Below, one piece after another: positions 46,861-55,974 of a DNA stretch of 64,000 nucleotides (position 1 is its first letter; each line of letters opens with the position of its first letter). The DNA is taken from positions 1 to 64,000 of the forward strand of contig JAEMWC010001212.1 in the NCBI GenBank assembly GCA_016490735.1, read 5' to 3'. The position numbers and the translations under genes are program-made. The notes under the pieces are model-generated. The model saw nothing but the letters and a program-made list of their open reading frames with translations, was not told the origin of the DNA and made no database searches. The stretch is from Pachyseris speciosa (lineage: Eukaryota; Cnidaria; Anthozoa; Scleractinia; Pachyseridae).

Positions 46861-47756
46861 GTAGCAAATGTAACCAGATTCCCTCTTTTTTTTAAATAGA
46901 TGTTTGCTCGGGGTAGCAATCACAATCTAAGACCCAGTAGTATAGCAGGGACAGAATTATCCCCTTTCTTGCACAGGAATCTCATTTATTTGAGCAGGAA
47001 TACATTAACATCGATGACGTCATGAATATGCATCTCATGAAGATAGGATGATGTCACTCAGGGTAATAGGGTGGTACCATGCTCTATTTGAGGCTTACCA
47101 ACAGGTTATCAACCGATTTCACAGGTAGCCCATTGTCTGTATCTCGTGAATAAAATGCGGGTAATTAATCCTCTTTAACGTGCTAAACAATGCATTAAGG
47201 CGGGGTAAACAGGCGTTCATTGCTTAAATCGTGCAAGAAGCGTTCCGGTTGGTTGGTGTATTTTGTATTGTTTTCAAGAACATTAAATTAAAAGGGCAGT
47301 CTCTGCGGAGAACATCATTCACAAAGCTTCTATATATAATACAAGTTTGGGTAACAGTCTGGACGTGGCTTTCAACCAATTTACCACTTTTAGAGACTTT
47401 AATTGGCGCAAAGGGATTTCAAGGGACCAGATTTCAGAGGTATTAGGCGAATGAAGGCCTTAACCTTTCCTGAAGATGTATGTACATTTAGTGAAATGTT
47501 TTTAATTTCATTTAGTGACTGAGTCTTCTCTTACTTACACACGGTTTCATTCCTTCACAGGATTCCACCAAAACTATTTCCAGCTCTTTCCGACAGTTTC
47601 CAGCGTCGGGCCTACCTTTTGAGGTTTTTCAACCATAGGATGATTGGAAAAGTGAACTTGAAACTTTACAAGAGGTAGGCATTCTTTGATGCTGATTTAC
47701 TCATGCTAAATGATCTGTGAACCCTGCACTCAGGATGTTCATTAATCGAACCTTTT
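46861..47756. other. No gene seen
   Basis: No convincing exon. A short forward frame at 47231-47446 has no recognisable domain. Confidence 0.5.
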
Positions 47757-48250
47757 CAATAAATAAATAAATAAATAAATAATATTTATTACTTATATTG
47801 CGCTTTTTCTACGAAAATAATCGAAAGCGCATTAGCGTAATAAATTCTTACAAGAATAAAACTACCGACAAATCTTAAGAGTTAAACTCAGAAATCTTGA
47901 AATAAATTTAAAACAATTTAAAAATTTAAGAATTAAGCATATAATCTAACAAAAGTCCATAGAGAATAACTAATTCTTGACTAAACTCTTAAGAGCGGCT
48001 GCCTGCGAGGATCGCGAACCTCATTTTACCGACCACTTAGTCGAATTTCTGATATTTCGTCTGAAGATAACCTTGGATGAACTATTTTCGAACATCATAT
48101 TTTAAAGTTCCAGGGTATTTTATTTTTGGAGAAATTGCAAGATTTTGAAAATGCGGCTAAGGTGAGGTCGCAGGCCGATTAAAGCTGCAAAATTTTAGGT
48201 CCAAGGACTAATCCCCGCCCACGGCGTAAATTAATCCAATGAACTTGAAA
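47757..48250 (-). repeat. Probable retroelement 3' end, minus strand
   Basis: Starts with (AAAT)n at 47757-47783, then ATATTTATTACTTATATTGC and GCGCTTTTTCTACG...AAAGCGCATTAGCG, an arrangement that reads as the reversed 3' tail of a LINE or SINE. The rest of the block is non-coding. Confidence 0.4.
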
Positions 48251-49600
48251 CTTTACACAAACCTAGATCAACCATCATACAAGAAAAAAAAATTAACACA
48301 ATAAAAATTCCAAATTCCCTGGCTTCTTTCTAAAGCATGCAGATTTGTGTACGCTACTCAATATGGCCTTGAAACTAATGCTTATTTTCATTAAATTAAA
48401 AGTGTTTCTGGTATGCGATTTTCTCTAAATTAAAACTCATATCACGAAAGACAAAGTAAAGAACTTTATTTGTTCCAAGTTTCAAGCTCTGATTCAAACT
48501 CTTTCCCACTCAGGGAAGATCAAATATGCGTTTGGTACTTACGTCACGAATTATGAGATCAAAACCGATTTACAAACACTGACATCTGGAGTTTGTAAGT
48601 GTTTCCAGACATCTCACATACGGCTCTAAAACTAATGAGACTGATTGGAGGCAACCATTCAATGTTTTGCGATGCCAGATTCTGCTCTAAAAATATATTT
48701 ATTCCGATCAATTAGCATACGAAACGTGTGCAACAAATTTTCATACCAATTCGGCGTTGCAGGTAGTTGTGCAAATCAGACTTTACAGCTCCTTTATCTT
48801 CTTAAATAAAGCAGTCGATCAGTAAAATGGCTGTAAAGGAAACAAACTTTGTAAGAAAGTTGAAGCTTTCAGAAAATCATCATGTTACGATGGATCGTGC
48901 CACCGGAAAGTAAACATTGAACTGTTTACATATACTGAAGTGTACGAACCATATATGGTTTACCAATCCATGATCTTTGAATATGTCACCAGAAGTGCCG
49001 TGCCAGTTGCAGTTTAGGAGGTAAACATATCAGGAAGAACGGATTTTGATAACAGCCTTGATGAGTAAAACCCTTTGAGCGCTGTTTGAGACTATATAAA
49101 GCAAAGCTTGCAGAAAAGGCTTATATGCGTGTAATGAACAAACGTGTAACGCAAGGTTATCGGTTGTCACGACATGCGTTATCGGACTGGAAGCAAATCT
49201 AGAAAGCCTTGTTTCATGTTATACGCTCATTTAGTTTCATCAGTCATGTACCAATTATGTTGGTTCATAAAACAATGGAAATAGTCTGGAATAAAACTTG
49301 TCCCTAAAGACTTGCGTTGAAACGTAAAAAATACTTGCATGAGGGCACACTCGATGAAAAGAACCTAAAGTATACGCCCTGTTCCAGACTAGATATTACG
49401 TGTACCATGTTTTACTGTGCGATTATTTGAAATGGGTAATCATGTGAAAATGCTACTAATTCAAAACGCAATGTGCAAACAATACTTGGAAACAATTGCT
49501 TGGCATTCCATATTTAAATGTGAAAGGAGAATGTGGGTGCTAACCATTTAGGTATAGGTATACTTTAATTAAATCAAGAAACACGCTACCCCAACAACAC
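48251..49600. other. No gene seen
   Basis: Nothing recognised. A tandem duplication of CCCCAACAACACTTAGCT lies at 49589-49626 at the edge of the next relic. Confidence 0.5.
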
Positions 49601-49620
49601 TTAGCTAGCCCCAACAACAC

Positions 49621-50060
49621 TTAGCTGGTCTGATCAATATTCCTTCTACCAAAAGAGTTCCTGAGATCGGGCGCAGTGTCGTCATTTAGTATTTTAAACA
49701 TCAATGCTGATTTGGCCCGGAGCCGCCTCACATCAAGTGTGTCCCAAGAGAGGGTCTCGATTATTTCAGCGGAACGAATATCATAACTGGCACCAGTAAG
49801 AACTCTAGACGCGCGAGATTGAAATCTTTGTAACTTATCTTTTAGTAATTTGCCGCAATTGTCCCAAAGAGAGGAACAATATTCAAAATAAGGCTGTACT
49901 AGGCTCTTACAAACCTTTTCAAGCGTATTTACAGGAACAAAGGGCTTGATACGTCTCATCGCTCCAATGCCCGCACTGGTCTTGTTACAAATCATGTCGA
50001 TATGACTATCCCAACTAAGTCTTTCATCTATCTGAACCCCTAGGCATTTATGTGTATCAG
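49621..50060 (-). pseudogene. LINE reverse transcriptase C-terminus
   Basis: The minus-strand frame reads HKCLGVQIDERLSWDSHID, IGAMRRIKPFVPVNTLEKVC, LVQPYFEYCSSLWDNCG, KLQRFQSRASRVLTGASYD, ETLSWDTLDVRRLRAKSAL and MFKILNDDTAP. LGVxIDxxLSWxxHI and the LQxxQNRAxRxL block define the end of a non-LTR reverse transcriptase of a jockey/CR1-like group. The frame is intact here for about 145 codons but has no polymerase core upstream. Confidence 0.8.
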
Positions 50061-50335
50061 TTCCATTTGTCAGAAAAATCCGGAAATTTCGGTTTGAAGT
50101 CAAATGGTAAGGTAATTTTCCGGAAAATCTTTTCGGAAATTGTGGACAACTCCAGAGGTAGTCCTCCTTTTCCGTTCGAAATAGAATTTCGGAAAATTGC
50201 TTACCATTTGAGCGAATCGTTCCGTTTCCAGGTCCTGTTGCGCCAGCACGAGTGAGTGCGTATGAAGGAATGCCTTGCAGTAAAATGGTAATGGCCAATG
50301 TCATCCGGTTGGTCGGTAAATTCGCAAAATCGTAA
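50061..50335. repeat. Unrelated repeat joined in frame to the LINE fragment
   Basis: The open frame of the LINE relic continues on the minus strand into sequence with TTTTCCGGAAAATTACC, TTCCGGATTTTTC and GGAAACGGAACGATTC, rich in TTCCG/CGGAA. Its translation is not part of a reverse transcriptase. It looks like another dispersed repeat into which, or next to which, the LINE end landed. Confidence 0.5.
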
Positions 50336-50336
50336 A

Positions 50337-50859
50337 ATTACAGCTTTCACAAGTTCAGTTTTCACAAGTTATACACAAGTTTTCACAATTATTACAATGC
50401 TCTCGTGAATATTTAGCGGTCGGGAATCCTTATGCGATATAAGGCGAGATTGCTTCTGCTGAACTGATTGCGAACGGGACTTTGGCGAGATGCTCAACGA
50501 GTTTGCCAGATATCAGGAAGGTCTCTGAAGAGTCGCTTGGCAGCGACGAAACAACAGTTGTCTGACTAGCCATTACAGCTTTCACAAGTTAAGTTTTTAC
50601 AAGTTATTCACAAATTTACACAATTATTTACAATGCTCTCGTGAATATTTAGCGGTCGGGAATCCTTATGCGATATAAGGCGAGATTGCTTCTGCTGAAC
50701 TGATTGCGAACGGGACTTTGGGCGAGATGCTCAACGAGTTTGCCAGATATCAGGAAGGTCTCTGATGAGTCGCTTGGCAGCGACGAAACAACAGTTGTCA
50801 GACTAGCCATTACAGCTTTCACAAGTTAAGTTTTCACAAGTTATTCACAAGTTTTCACA

Positions 50860-50862
<3 letters not shown>
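50337..50862. repeat. Tandem repeat, ~236 bp unit, about 2.2 copies
   Basis: The unit TTACAGCTTTCACAAGTT...CTCGTGAATATTTAGCGG...ATGCGATATAAGGCGAGATT...GACGAAACAACAGTTGTC...GACTAGCCA occurs at about 50337-50572 and 50573-50810, and a third copy begins at 50811. Each unit starts with two or three small TTTTCACAAGTTA repeats. Only a few differences separate the copies. Confidence 0.85.
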
Positions 50863-50890
<28 letters not shown>

Positions 50891-50905
50891 TATTATTATT
50901 ATTAT
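50863..50905. repeat. (TTA)n microsatellite
   Basis: About 14 units joining the tandem repeat to the Penelope-like relic. Confidence 0.95.
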
Positions 50906-50907
50906 TA

Positions 50908-51372
50908 AAATAACGTTACATTGGCGAGACGTCACGCCATTTTACAACCAGGGTAAAAGAGCATCTCTCAACTGACAAAATTCTCATGTTTTCAAACACC
51001 TGAACGGTTCACCTAGTTGTAAAACGCAAATGCTCGGTTGACTGCTTCAAGATTATAGATTCAGATAAAACTAGATATTGTCTTAAGCTCAAAGAAGCGA
51101 TCTACATCAGCCGCTTAAAACCAGAGCTAAATGCGCAATTACAAAACAACAACGATTTTTGCTTCTTGTGACTCGATTACGTAATTCACACTCGTGCACT
51201 TGCACGCGCATAATTGTAACTGTTACTTTATTTTAAATTTCAAATTGCTAACGTACTCAAATTGTAAACGTACGTATAAACATCGGAAAAGGAAACAACA
51301 CATTAAACTGATGATGGCATGATTCATAGTGAAACATGTCTTGAAAAAGTTGTATCGTGAGCTTGAAATTTC
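50908..51372 (+). pseudogene. Penelope-like element, GIY-YIG endonuclease fragment and 3' end
   Basis: A forward frame reads YIGETSRHFTTRVKEHLSTD, then after frame changes VDCFKIIDSDKTRYCLKLKE and AIYISRLKPELNAQLQ. YIGET...H...R..EH is the GIY-YIG nuclease block at the C-terminus of Penelope-like retroelements, and the LKEAIYI..LKPELN ending is characteristic. The downstream GATGATGGCATGATTCATAG...GAAACATGTCTTGAAAAAG resembles the usual 3' untranslated part. Broken frames show it is dead. Confidence 0.65.
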
Positions 51373-51377
51373 TGTTA

Positions 51378-51379
51378 AA

Positions 51380-51411
<32 letters not shown>

Positions 51412-51489
51412 ACTCAGGTACGACTGGGAAGTTCCTGATACACCCTATGTCTGTGTTTGCGGGGACATCTTCAATGTGGATCATGCTAT
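51378..51489 (+). pseudogene. LINE restriction-like endonuclease region, left part
   Basis: After an (ATT)n tract the forward frame reads [20 protein letters not shown] and NVDHA, a Cys-x-Cys...His motif like the zinc-binding segment that precedes the restriction-like endonuclease of some non-LTR elements. It stops at 51489, where the LTR element begins, and the same gene resumes at 53968. Confidence 0.55.
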
Positions 51490-51632
51490 TGTAACGCGAA
51501 AGGATAGGATACCTGTAGGATACCTGGTGAAGAGCTGAGGCCGGATTCGAGGTAGATGCTGCTCTCCACACTCTTGCTTCCTCCACAGGTTGTCATCGCT
51601 TTCCTCTAGCCTGAACTCCACAGCTTTGCTCT

Positions 51633-52211
51633 TTAATTCCTCTTTCTGTTCTCTTGTATCTCCTCGTGATGCTGGACAGAAACAGTACATAGCATAGGAA
51701 GATTCTTCTCGAAACAATGAACTGCGACATATTTCCCTGTCATAATCGATTCCCTCTCTCGCTGATCCTTTAGCCTTTTTCGACGTCTTCGTCTGTCCTT
51801 ATATCGACGAAAGAAATTTCCTCCACGAACTGGGACATCCCTTCTAGCGTGACTGACATTACTACCACCATTTCCCGTCACATTAATGGCTTTAAGACCC
51901 TTAACTCCAGACACAACATCAAACCTCACAACATCACCCTCTCTAACGCTATGGACAATCTTCCTGGAAGTCACTCTTTTGATTGCTGATCTATGGAAAA
52001 ATACATCTTCTTTGTTGTCATCTCTTTTGATGAATCCATAGCCACTCTTGACGTTAAACCATTTCACCTTTCCATTCACGTTATTTTCAAGGACCTCATT
52101 TTTCTCAGCACTATTCGTTTTGCTCCATTCGCTGTTTCTATCACTGTACTGGTGTGTCTCCTCCACCCTCTTTTGTTCCTCAGAGTATGACGATGAGGCC
52201 CTATACGACAC
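51633..52211 (-). CDS. Cold-shock (Y-box-like) domain protein ORF carried by the LTR element
   Basis: An intact 192-codon minus-strand frame lies 14 bases after the gag end, starting at GTG 52211 (no upstream ATG in this frame before a TGA). Residues about 45-115 form a cold-shock domain: NGKVKWFNVKSGYGFIKRDD, KEDVFFHRSAI, VREGDVVRFDVV, LKAINVTGNGG. KWFN, GYGFI and the F-F-H motif are the RNP1/RNP2 nucleic-acid-binding surface, and the overall fit is to eukaryotic Y-box proteins rather than bacterial Csp. An Arg-rich stretch (YKDRRRRRKRLKDQRERE) follows, as in Y-box protein tails. The N-terminal ~45 residues are Ser/Glu-rich and unrecognised. No intron interrupts the domain, which fits capture from a spliced RNA. 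It is the only undamaged frame in the element. Confidence 0.75.
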   Translation of the reverse strand: MSYRASSSYSEEQKRVEETHQYSDRNSEWSKTNSAEKNEVLENNVNGKVKWFNVKSGYGFIKRDDNKEDVFFHRSAIKRVTSRKIVHSVREGDVVRFDVVSGVKGLKAINVTGNGGSNVSHARRDVPVRGGNFFRRYKDRRRRRKRLKDQRERESIMTGKYVAVHCFEKNLPMLCTVSVQHHEEIQENRKRN

Positions 52212-52224
52212 AAAGGGACCGAAC

Positions 52225-53432
52225 TTAGGCCCTCAAGTTAAGTCCGTCCCCATTTCCCGGCTGTTGGCTATCTGTTGCTCCTAGGGAACGTCTTTGACAC
52301 TCGCGGGAGAAATTGCCTGGCATTCCGCAGTTCCAGCAGACTCCATTGTCCAGATTTCGTGAACTCCACGCGCCGGTTTTCTCCATTCCTCCAGGTCCAG
52401 TCATCCGTCTCATGAAACCTCAAGGAGCTGTCTCTGTTCCTCTCGATCTAACTGATTGATGACCCAAGATCTCTGCTTGCTTCTGTGCAGGGTGGGTTCC
52501 CACGGTATTTGTTGTAGGTCGACTGGGTCGAAGGCGCTGCCGTTCGGACGCTTGGAACGCTTCAACTTCAACAGCCAAGTAGAGTGCCACCTGGATTGAT
52601 TTTGTTCTTGCTTGAAGTATATTCCATCTTGTCTCGGTATCCAAAAGCGCGTTCACACAGTGGTCCCTCTCCATAACATCTCTGACGGAAGGCGGTGCAT
52701 CCGGGTATGCTTGTCGTACGAGTCTTTGGATCGCCTGTGCCATTTCTGGTATGGTCTAGTCCTTTCCTCTAACACGGTTCCTCAACTGGTCACGAAAAAG
52801 TTCCGCTCTTCCACCATTTCCAAATCGCAAGGACAGCGGTTCTGTAAGGGCACTGTAATCTCTTCTCAAACACCCATCTAGGTCCGCGAGGACTGATTGA
52901 GCCGTTCCTGTTAAACTGGCTGCAAGGTAAATGGCCTTCACTGACGCGTCCCATTGGTTCATTTCTGCTATTAATTCAAATTGAACACGATAATCTTTAC
53001 ACGATGTCTTCCCGTCAAACGGCGAGGGAGTAATCAATGGTTTGGCCAGTGGACGAGAGTTTCCTTCGTTTCTTCGGCTAACTTCCGGTTCCCGCACGCG
53101 CTCAACTGCATCCGGTTCGCTTCCAGGTTCCACGCGGTTTGGTGATGCGTTGTCGATCCGCCATATTTGATCGTCGATCGATCTCGATTTTGAAATCGCT
53201 GTGTCATCCGCCTCTCCATTTATTCGCTGTTATACAGCAGCTTCTGGCCCAACTCCTGGATGGCGGCAACGAAGGAAACCGGCTGTTCGTGTTCGGTTGG
53301 AATAGCGTAGTTTGCTTCCGGAGTGGCCAAGTCTTGAGAAGCATTCTTCACAGTGTCAAATACATCGGTTTCGTAGTCATTATAGTTGGGATTCAACTGT
53401 ATTTCCCGGTAACTCCGATCCGCTGCTGCCAT
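52225..53432 (-). pseudogene. Retrotransposon gag, interrupted
   Basis: Minus-strand open segments 53220-53432, 52756-53133, 52420-52743 and 52225-52413 lie in the same order as a gag polyprotein. The second segment has the capsid-like FDGKTSCKDYRVQFELIA, AIYLAASLTGTAQSVL and LSLRFGNGGRAELFR blocks; the third continues it (AQAIQRLVRQAYPDAPPSV); the last has a retroviral-type zinc knuckle CWNCGMPGNFSREC, in which the usual histidine is replaced by asparagine. A frameshift lies near 53150, and in-frame stops lie at about 53220, 52756 and 52420. Function would be particle assembly and RNA packaging; this copy cannot make a full protein. Confidence 0.75.
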
Positions 53433-53760
53433 CCTGACCCGTTTATTCTTTGAGCAAGCACTACTTAATGGTCACCTCGATCACGTAAGCAACACAAGCA
53501 ACAACAACGCAACGAACTACACAGCTACCAATATTGAGATCAAAATGAACATCAACATCAACAACTAAAACAACTAGTACTACAACTGCTGCTGTGATCC
53601 GCAGCATACAACACAGCTCAAATTAGGCAAAGCCAAATTTAACTACAAAATCTCCCGTCGCGCAGCCTACGATAACGAAGACACAGCCGCTCGCAGGATG
53701 GCAAATAAACCACTGTCACCAAAAAAAAAAAACAACAACAACCTGACCTGCGTTCCTGTA

Positions 53761-53791
53761 GGCGTGGGTTCTTATCCCACCTCTGACACCA
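53761..53791 (-). other. Primer binding site complementary to tRNA-Leu
   Basis: One base inside the LTR end, the minus strand starts TGGTGTCAGAGGTGGGATAA. Its complement reads GTGGGTTCTTATCCCACC then TCTGACACCA, which has the form of a leucine tRNA T arm (GTGGGTTC..ATCCCAC), acceptor strand and CCA end. Complementarity spans about 31 bases, longer than the usual 18 or so. Confidence 0.75.
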
Positions 53792-53792
53792 A

Positions 53793-53967
53793 TGTAACGC
53801 GAAAGGATCACCAAATACAACGGGTTTATTACAGCTCTGGAAAACGTGTTACAGGCACAAAGACTGTCACATACTCACACTATACACACGTTAATCTCTC
53901 ACTTTTATACTTCTTATTGCGCGGCCATTATGCCAGCCATACGCCACACAACTGTCTCTGCTTCGCA
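53793..53967 (-). repeat. 5' long terminal repeat, 175 bp
   Basis: On the minus strand it begins TGCGAAGCAGAGAC and ends CCTTTCGCGTTACA, the TG...CA ends usual for LTRs. It contains a TATA box (TATAAAAG, 53902-53909) and a polyadenylation signal (AATAAA, 53825-53830) in the right order and about 75 bases apart. The only trace of the partner LTR is its last 16 bases at 51490-51505. Confidence 0.75.
53902..53909 (-). promoter_or_regulatory. TATA box of the LTR promoter
   Basis: TATAAAAG on the minus strand, 60 bases from the LTR start and about 75 bases before the AATAAA signal. Confidence 0.6.
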
Positions 53968-54706
53968 TGGTGTGCAATAGTGTTGAAATCAAACCAGTTT
54001 TGCAAGACATCACAAGAGAAGAGTTGAATAGGGGAGCCAACACCGCCCCTGATGCACGACTGGATATAGTTGCGAGGGAATTCTGGGAGAGGCAGAGGTC
54101 GGCTTTTTTTGGTGTGAGAGTTTGCTATCCAAATGCAGCCTCCTATAGAGATATGGATCCAGACCAGATATTCAGGCAGCACGAAACAGAGAAGAAGCGC
54201 CAGTACACTAGCCGAGTGTTAGAAGTAGAGCAAGCTACATTCAAGCCATTAGTTTTCAGCACGACAGGTGGAGTGGCGGTGGAATGTGAATGATACCATA
54301 GTAGACTTGCTGAGCTAGTTGCTACAAAGAAGGGCGAAAGCTTTGCGACTACCATGTCAAAGATAAGGGAAAAAGTGTCCTTTGCACCGCTGAGATCAGT
54401 ATAACTTTGCTTAAGAGGGTCGCGATTTTCCAGGAGAGTTCATTTACAGTTGTTAGACATTGCTTTGGATATTGAAAAATGGCATGCTAATATTTGTTAA
54501 GGAAATTAAGAACGCTATTACTGGGGAACTCTATCCAAGGCCAGGAATACTGAGCCAAGAAATGTTTAGCAGTTTTGTAGTCGACATTATTTATTTTATT
54601 ACCTAATACGATTTTTAAGACTTTTTGTAAAGGAAGTTATTTTAGCCTAGTTTTTTGACACAGTTTTGGAAGCTTTTTTAAAATAAAAAGGATTAATACA
54701 GTTTTC

Positions 54707-54715
<9 letters not shown>
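53968..54715 (+). pseudogene. LINE restriction-like endonuclease region, right part and 3' UTR
   Basis: The forward frame reads [20 protein letters not shown], then [73 protein letters not shown], and after a stop [20 protein letters not shown]. The RxDI...F(x)VRV spacing resembles the PD-(D/E)XK core of restriction-like endonucleases in early-branching non-LTR elements; the residue after SAFF is Gly where an acidic residue would be expected. A 3' untranslated part runs to an A-rich end near 54700. Family assignment rests on memory of similar coral proteins. Confidence 0.5.
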
Positions 54716-54749
<34 letters not shown>

Positions 54750-54855
54750 GTTGTTGTTATTGTTATTGTTATTGTTATTGTTATTGTTATTGTTATTGTT
54801 ATTGTTATTGTTATTGTTATTGTTATTGTTATTGTTATTATTATTATTATTGACC
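54708..54855. repeat. (TTA)n and (TTATTG)n microsatellite
   Basis: About 12 TTA units, then some 15 TTATTG units, then TTA again. It sits at the 3' end of the LINE relic and may have grown from its tail. Confidence 0.95.
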
Positions 54856-55071
54856 TCGAATCAAGTTATAAATTGGGCCTATCCTTGACGGAAAGGGACC
54901 ACTTTCGTTGGTACATGACTCAAAAAGTTTAATTGACTTAGGAATAGTAATTTATTGTGGTAAGTTCTCAAGGACCATGGCGATGACGAGGTATTCTGGA
55001 CAAACTAGAGTAGCTGTAGGCACTAACGGTGTTTTTGAACCTAAACACTTAAAAATTACAGTCTACTAAGC

Positions 55072-55461
55072 CTACCAGTTCTCCGGGAATATAGAGCTCC
55101 TAGTAGGAATTACCCTCCTGTATTTGGCTGCAGAAGAGGATAATGACAGCTGAAGGTCTACTAGGGCATTTGTGTTGTCCTCACAGCGGTCACAGCTGAC
55201 GTTCTGCTGGTGTTCACATCGCCCATAAAATTCAGGCTCATAAGTTCTTAGTGCATAAACACTGCAATGGTCCGCACAAGGGTCTACTCTAGAAACATAA
55301 AGTTTGTAGTCAGTCTTCAAATAGTTCTTTGCTGACTTCAGCCGAACCTTAATGTCTTTTGCTGTTTTCTCGTCCATTCCTGACGAAGAAAAATGCTTGC
55401 CTGACGAAGAAAAATGTTGCTCGATGCAACATTTTGCTGGTAGCACCGGGTGGCTCAGCAC
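55072..55461 (-). pseudogene. Cysteine-rich fragment of a repeat-associated protein
   Basis: Minus-strand frame with KTAKDIKVRLKSAKNYLKTD, DPCADHCSVYALRTYEPEFY and CEHQQNVSCDRCEDNTNAL. The CxxHC...C-x-H...CxxC spacing could bind zinc. I recall similar segments in coral repeat-associated proteins but cannot name the family. The frame begins with a small duplication (SSSGKHFSSSGM, from a repeated CTGACGAAGAAAAATG) that is probably not part of the ancestral gene. Neither flank continues the gene. Confidence 0.45.
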
Positions 55462-55486
55462 TTATCGAAAAACTATGAAATGAACT

Positions 55487-55960
55487 GCAGGAGAGTTCTA
55501 TGCTCGCGGCGTGGTTGAAGTTCCCAGAATTCTTTTCGGCCGTCAACAATTCAAGTTAAGACACACAAGATTGGATCTCAGAAACGGGCTGAAACGTGGC
55601 AGGCAGAAAATGTGAGAGAAACGTTTCATAGCAGATACTAAGGAGAGAACTTGAGGTTTGCCCTAAATGTAGAATTTTGATATTTGGGCAGTCTTTCTTA
55701 TTAAAAAGTTGGCCACAAAAATATGTAAATTTTGGTGTTATTCTCTGTCCAAAAAACAAACATTTTGGGCTTTGCTGTTAAACGATCGGTGATATGCAGC
55801 GGAATTCTGGTATTGTAGTCGTTATTTTTAGCTTTAATGATTGCAAAAACACAGTTGGTCCTATTCACGCAATTATTATGACGTTCTGACAAATTTTAAA
55901 CAAGAAATAAACCATAAAAGAGAAGCAGTATTTATCGTCACATATGTGTGACGTTGGATG
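55487..55960. repeat. Dispersed repeat family, copy 2
   Basis: Matches 264-590 and 1128-1250 in the same orientation without the ~540 base middle segment present there. Blocks include TATGCTCGCGGCGTGG, CATTTTGGGCTTT and GGTGATATGCAGCGGAATTC. Confidence 0.6.
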
Positions 55961-55974
55961 GAAAAAAGCTAAGG

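Larger units (their letters stand above)
51490..53967 (-). mobile_element. LTR retrotransposon with gag and cold-shock ORF, no pol
   Basis: Read on the minus strand from 53967: a 175 bp 5' LTR, a tRNA-Leu-type primer binding site, a broken gag with a zinc knuckle, an open cold-shock-domain ORF, and then only the last 16 bases of an LTR (ATCCTTTCGCGTTACA, 51505-51490). No protease, reverse transcriptase, RNase H or integrase is visible. Flanks on both sides are coding sequence of a LINE endonuclease gene, so the boundaries are well supported. The gag type and primer usage suggest a Ty3/gypsy-like (Metaviridae) origin. The element is non-autonomous and disabled. Confidence 0.7.

Noticed and set aside
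51257..51586. 109-codon minus-strand frame with an Asn run
   Set aside because: It crosses the Penelope tail, an (ATT)n tract, the LINE fragment and the LTR end, so it is not one gene.
53761..53791. Partial tRNA-Leu gene
   Set aside because: Only the T arm and acceptor end are present, at exactly the position expected for a primer binding site.
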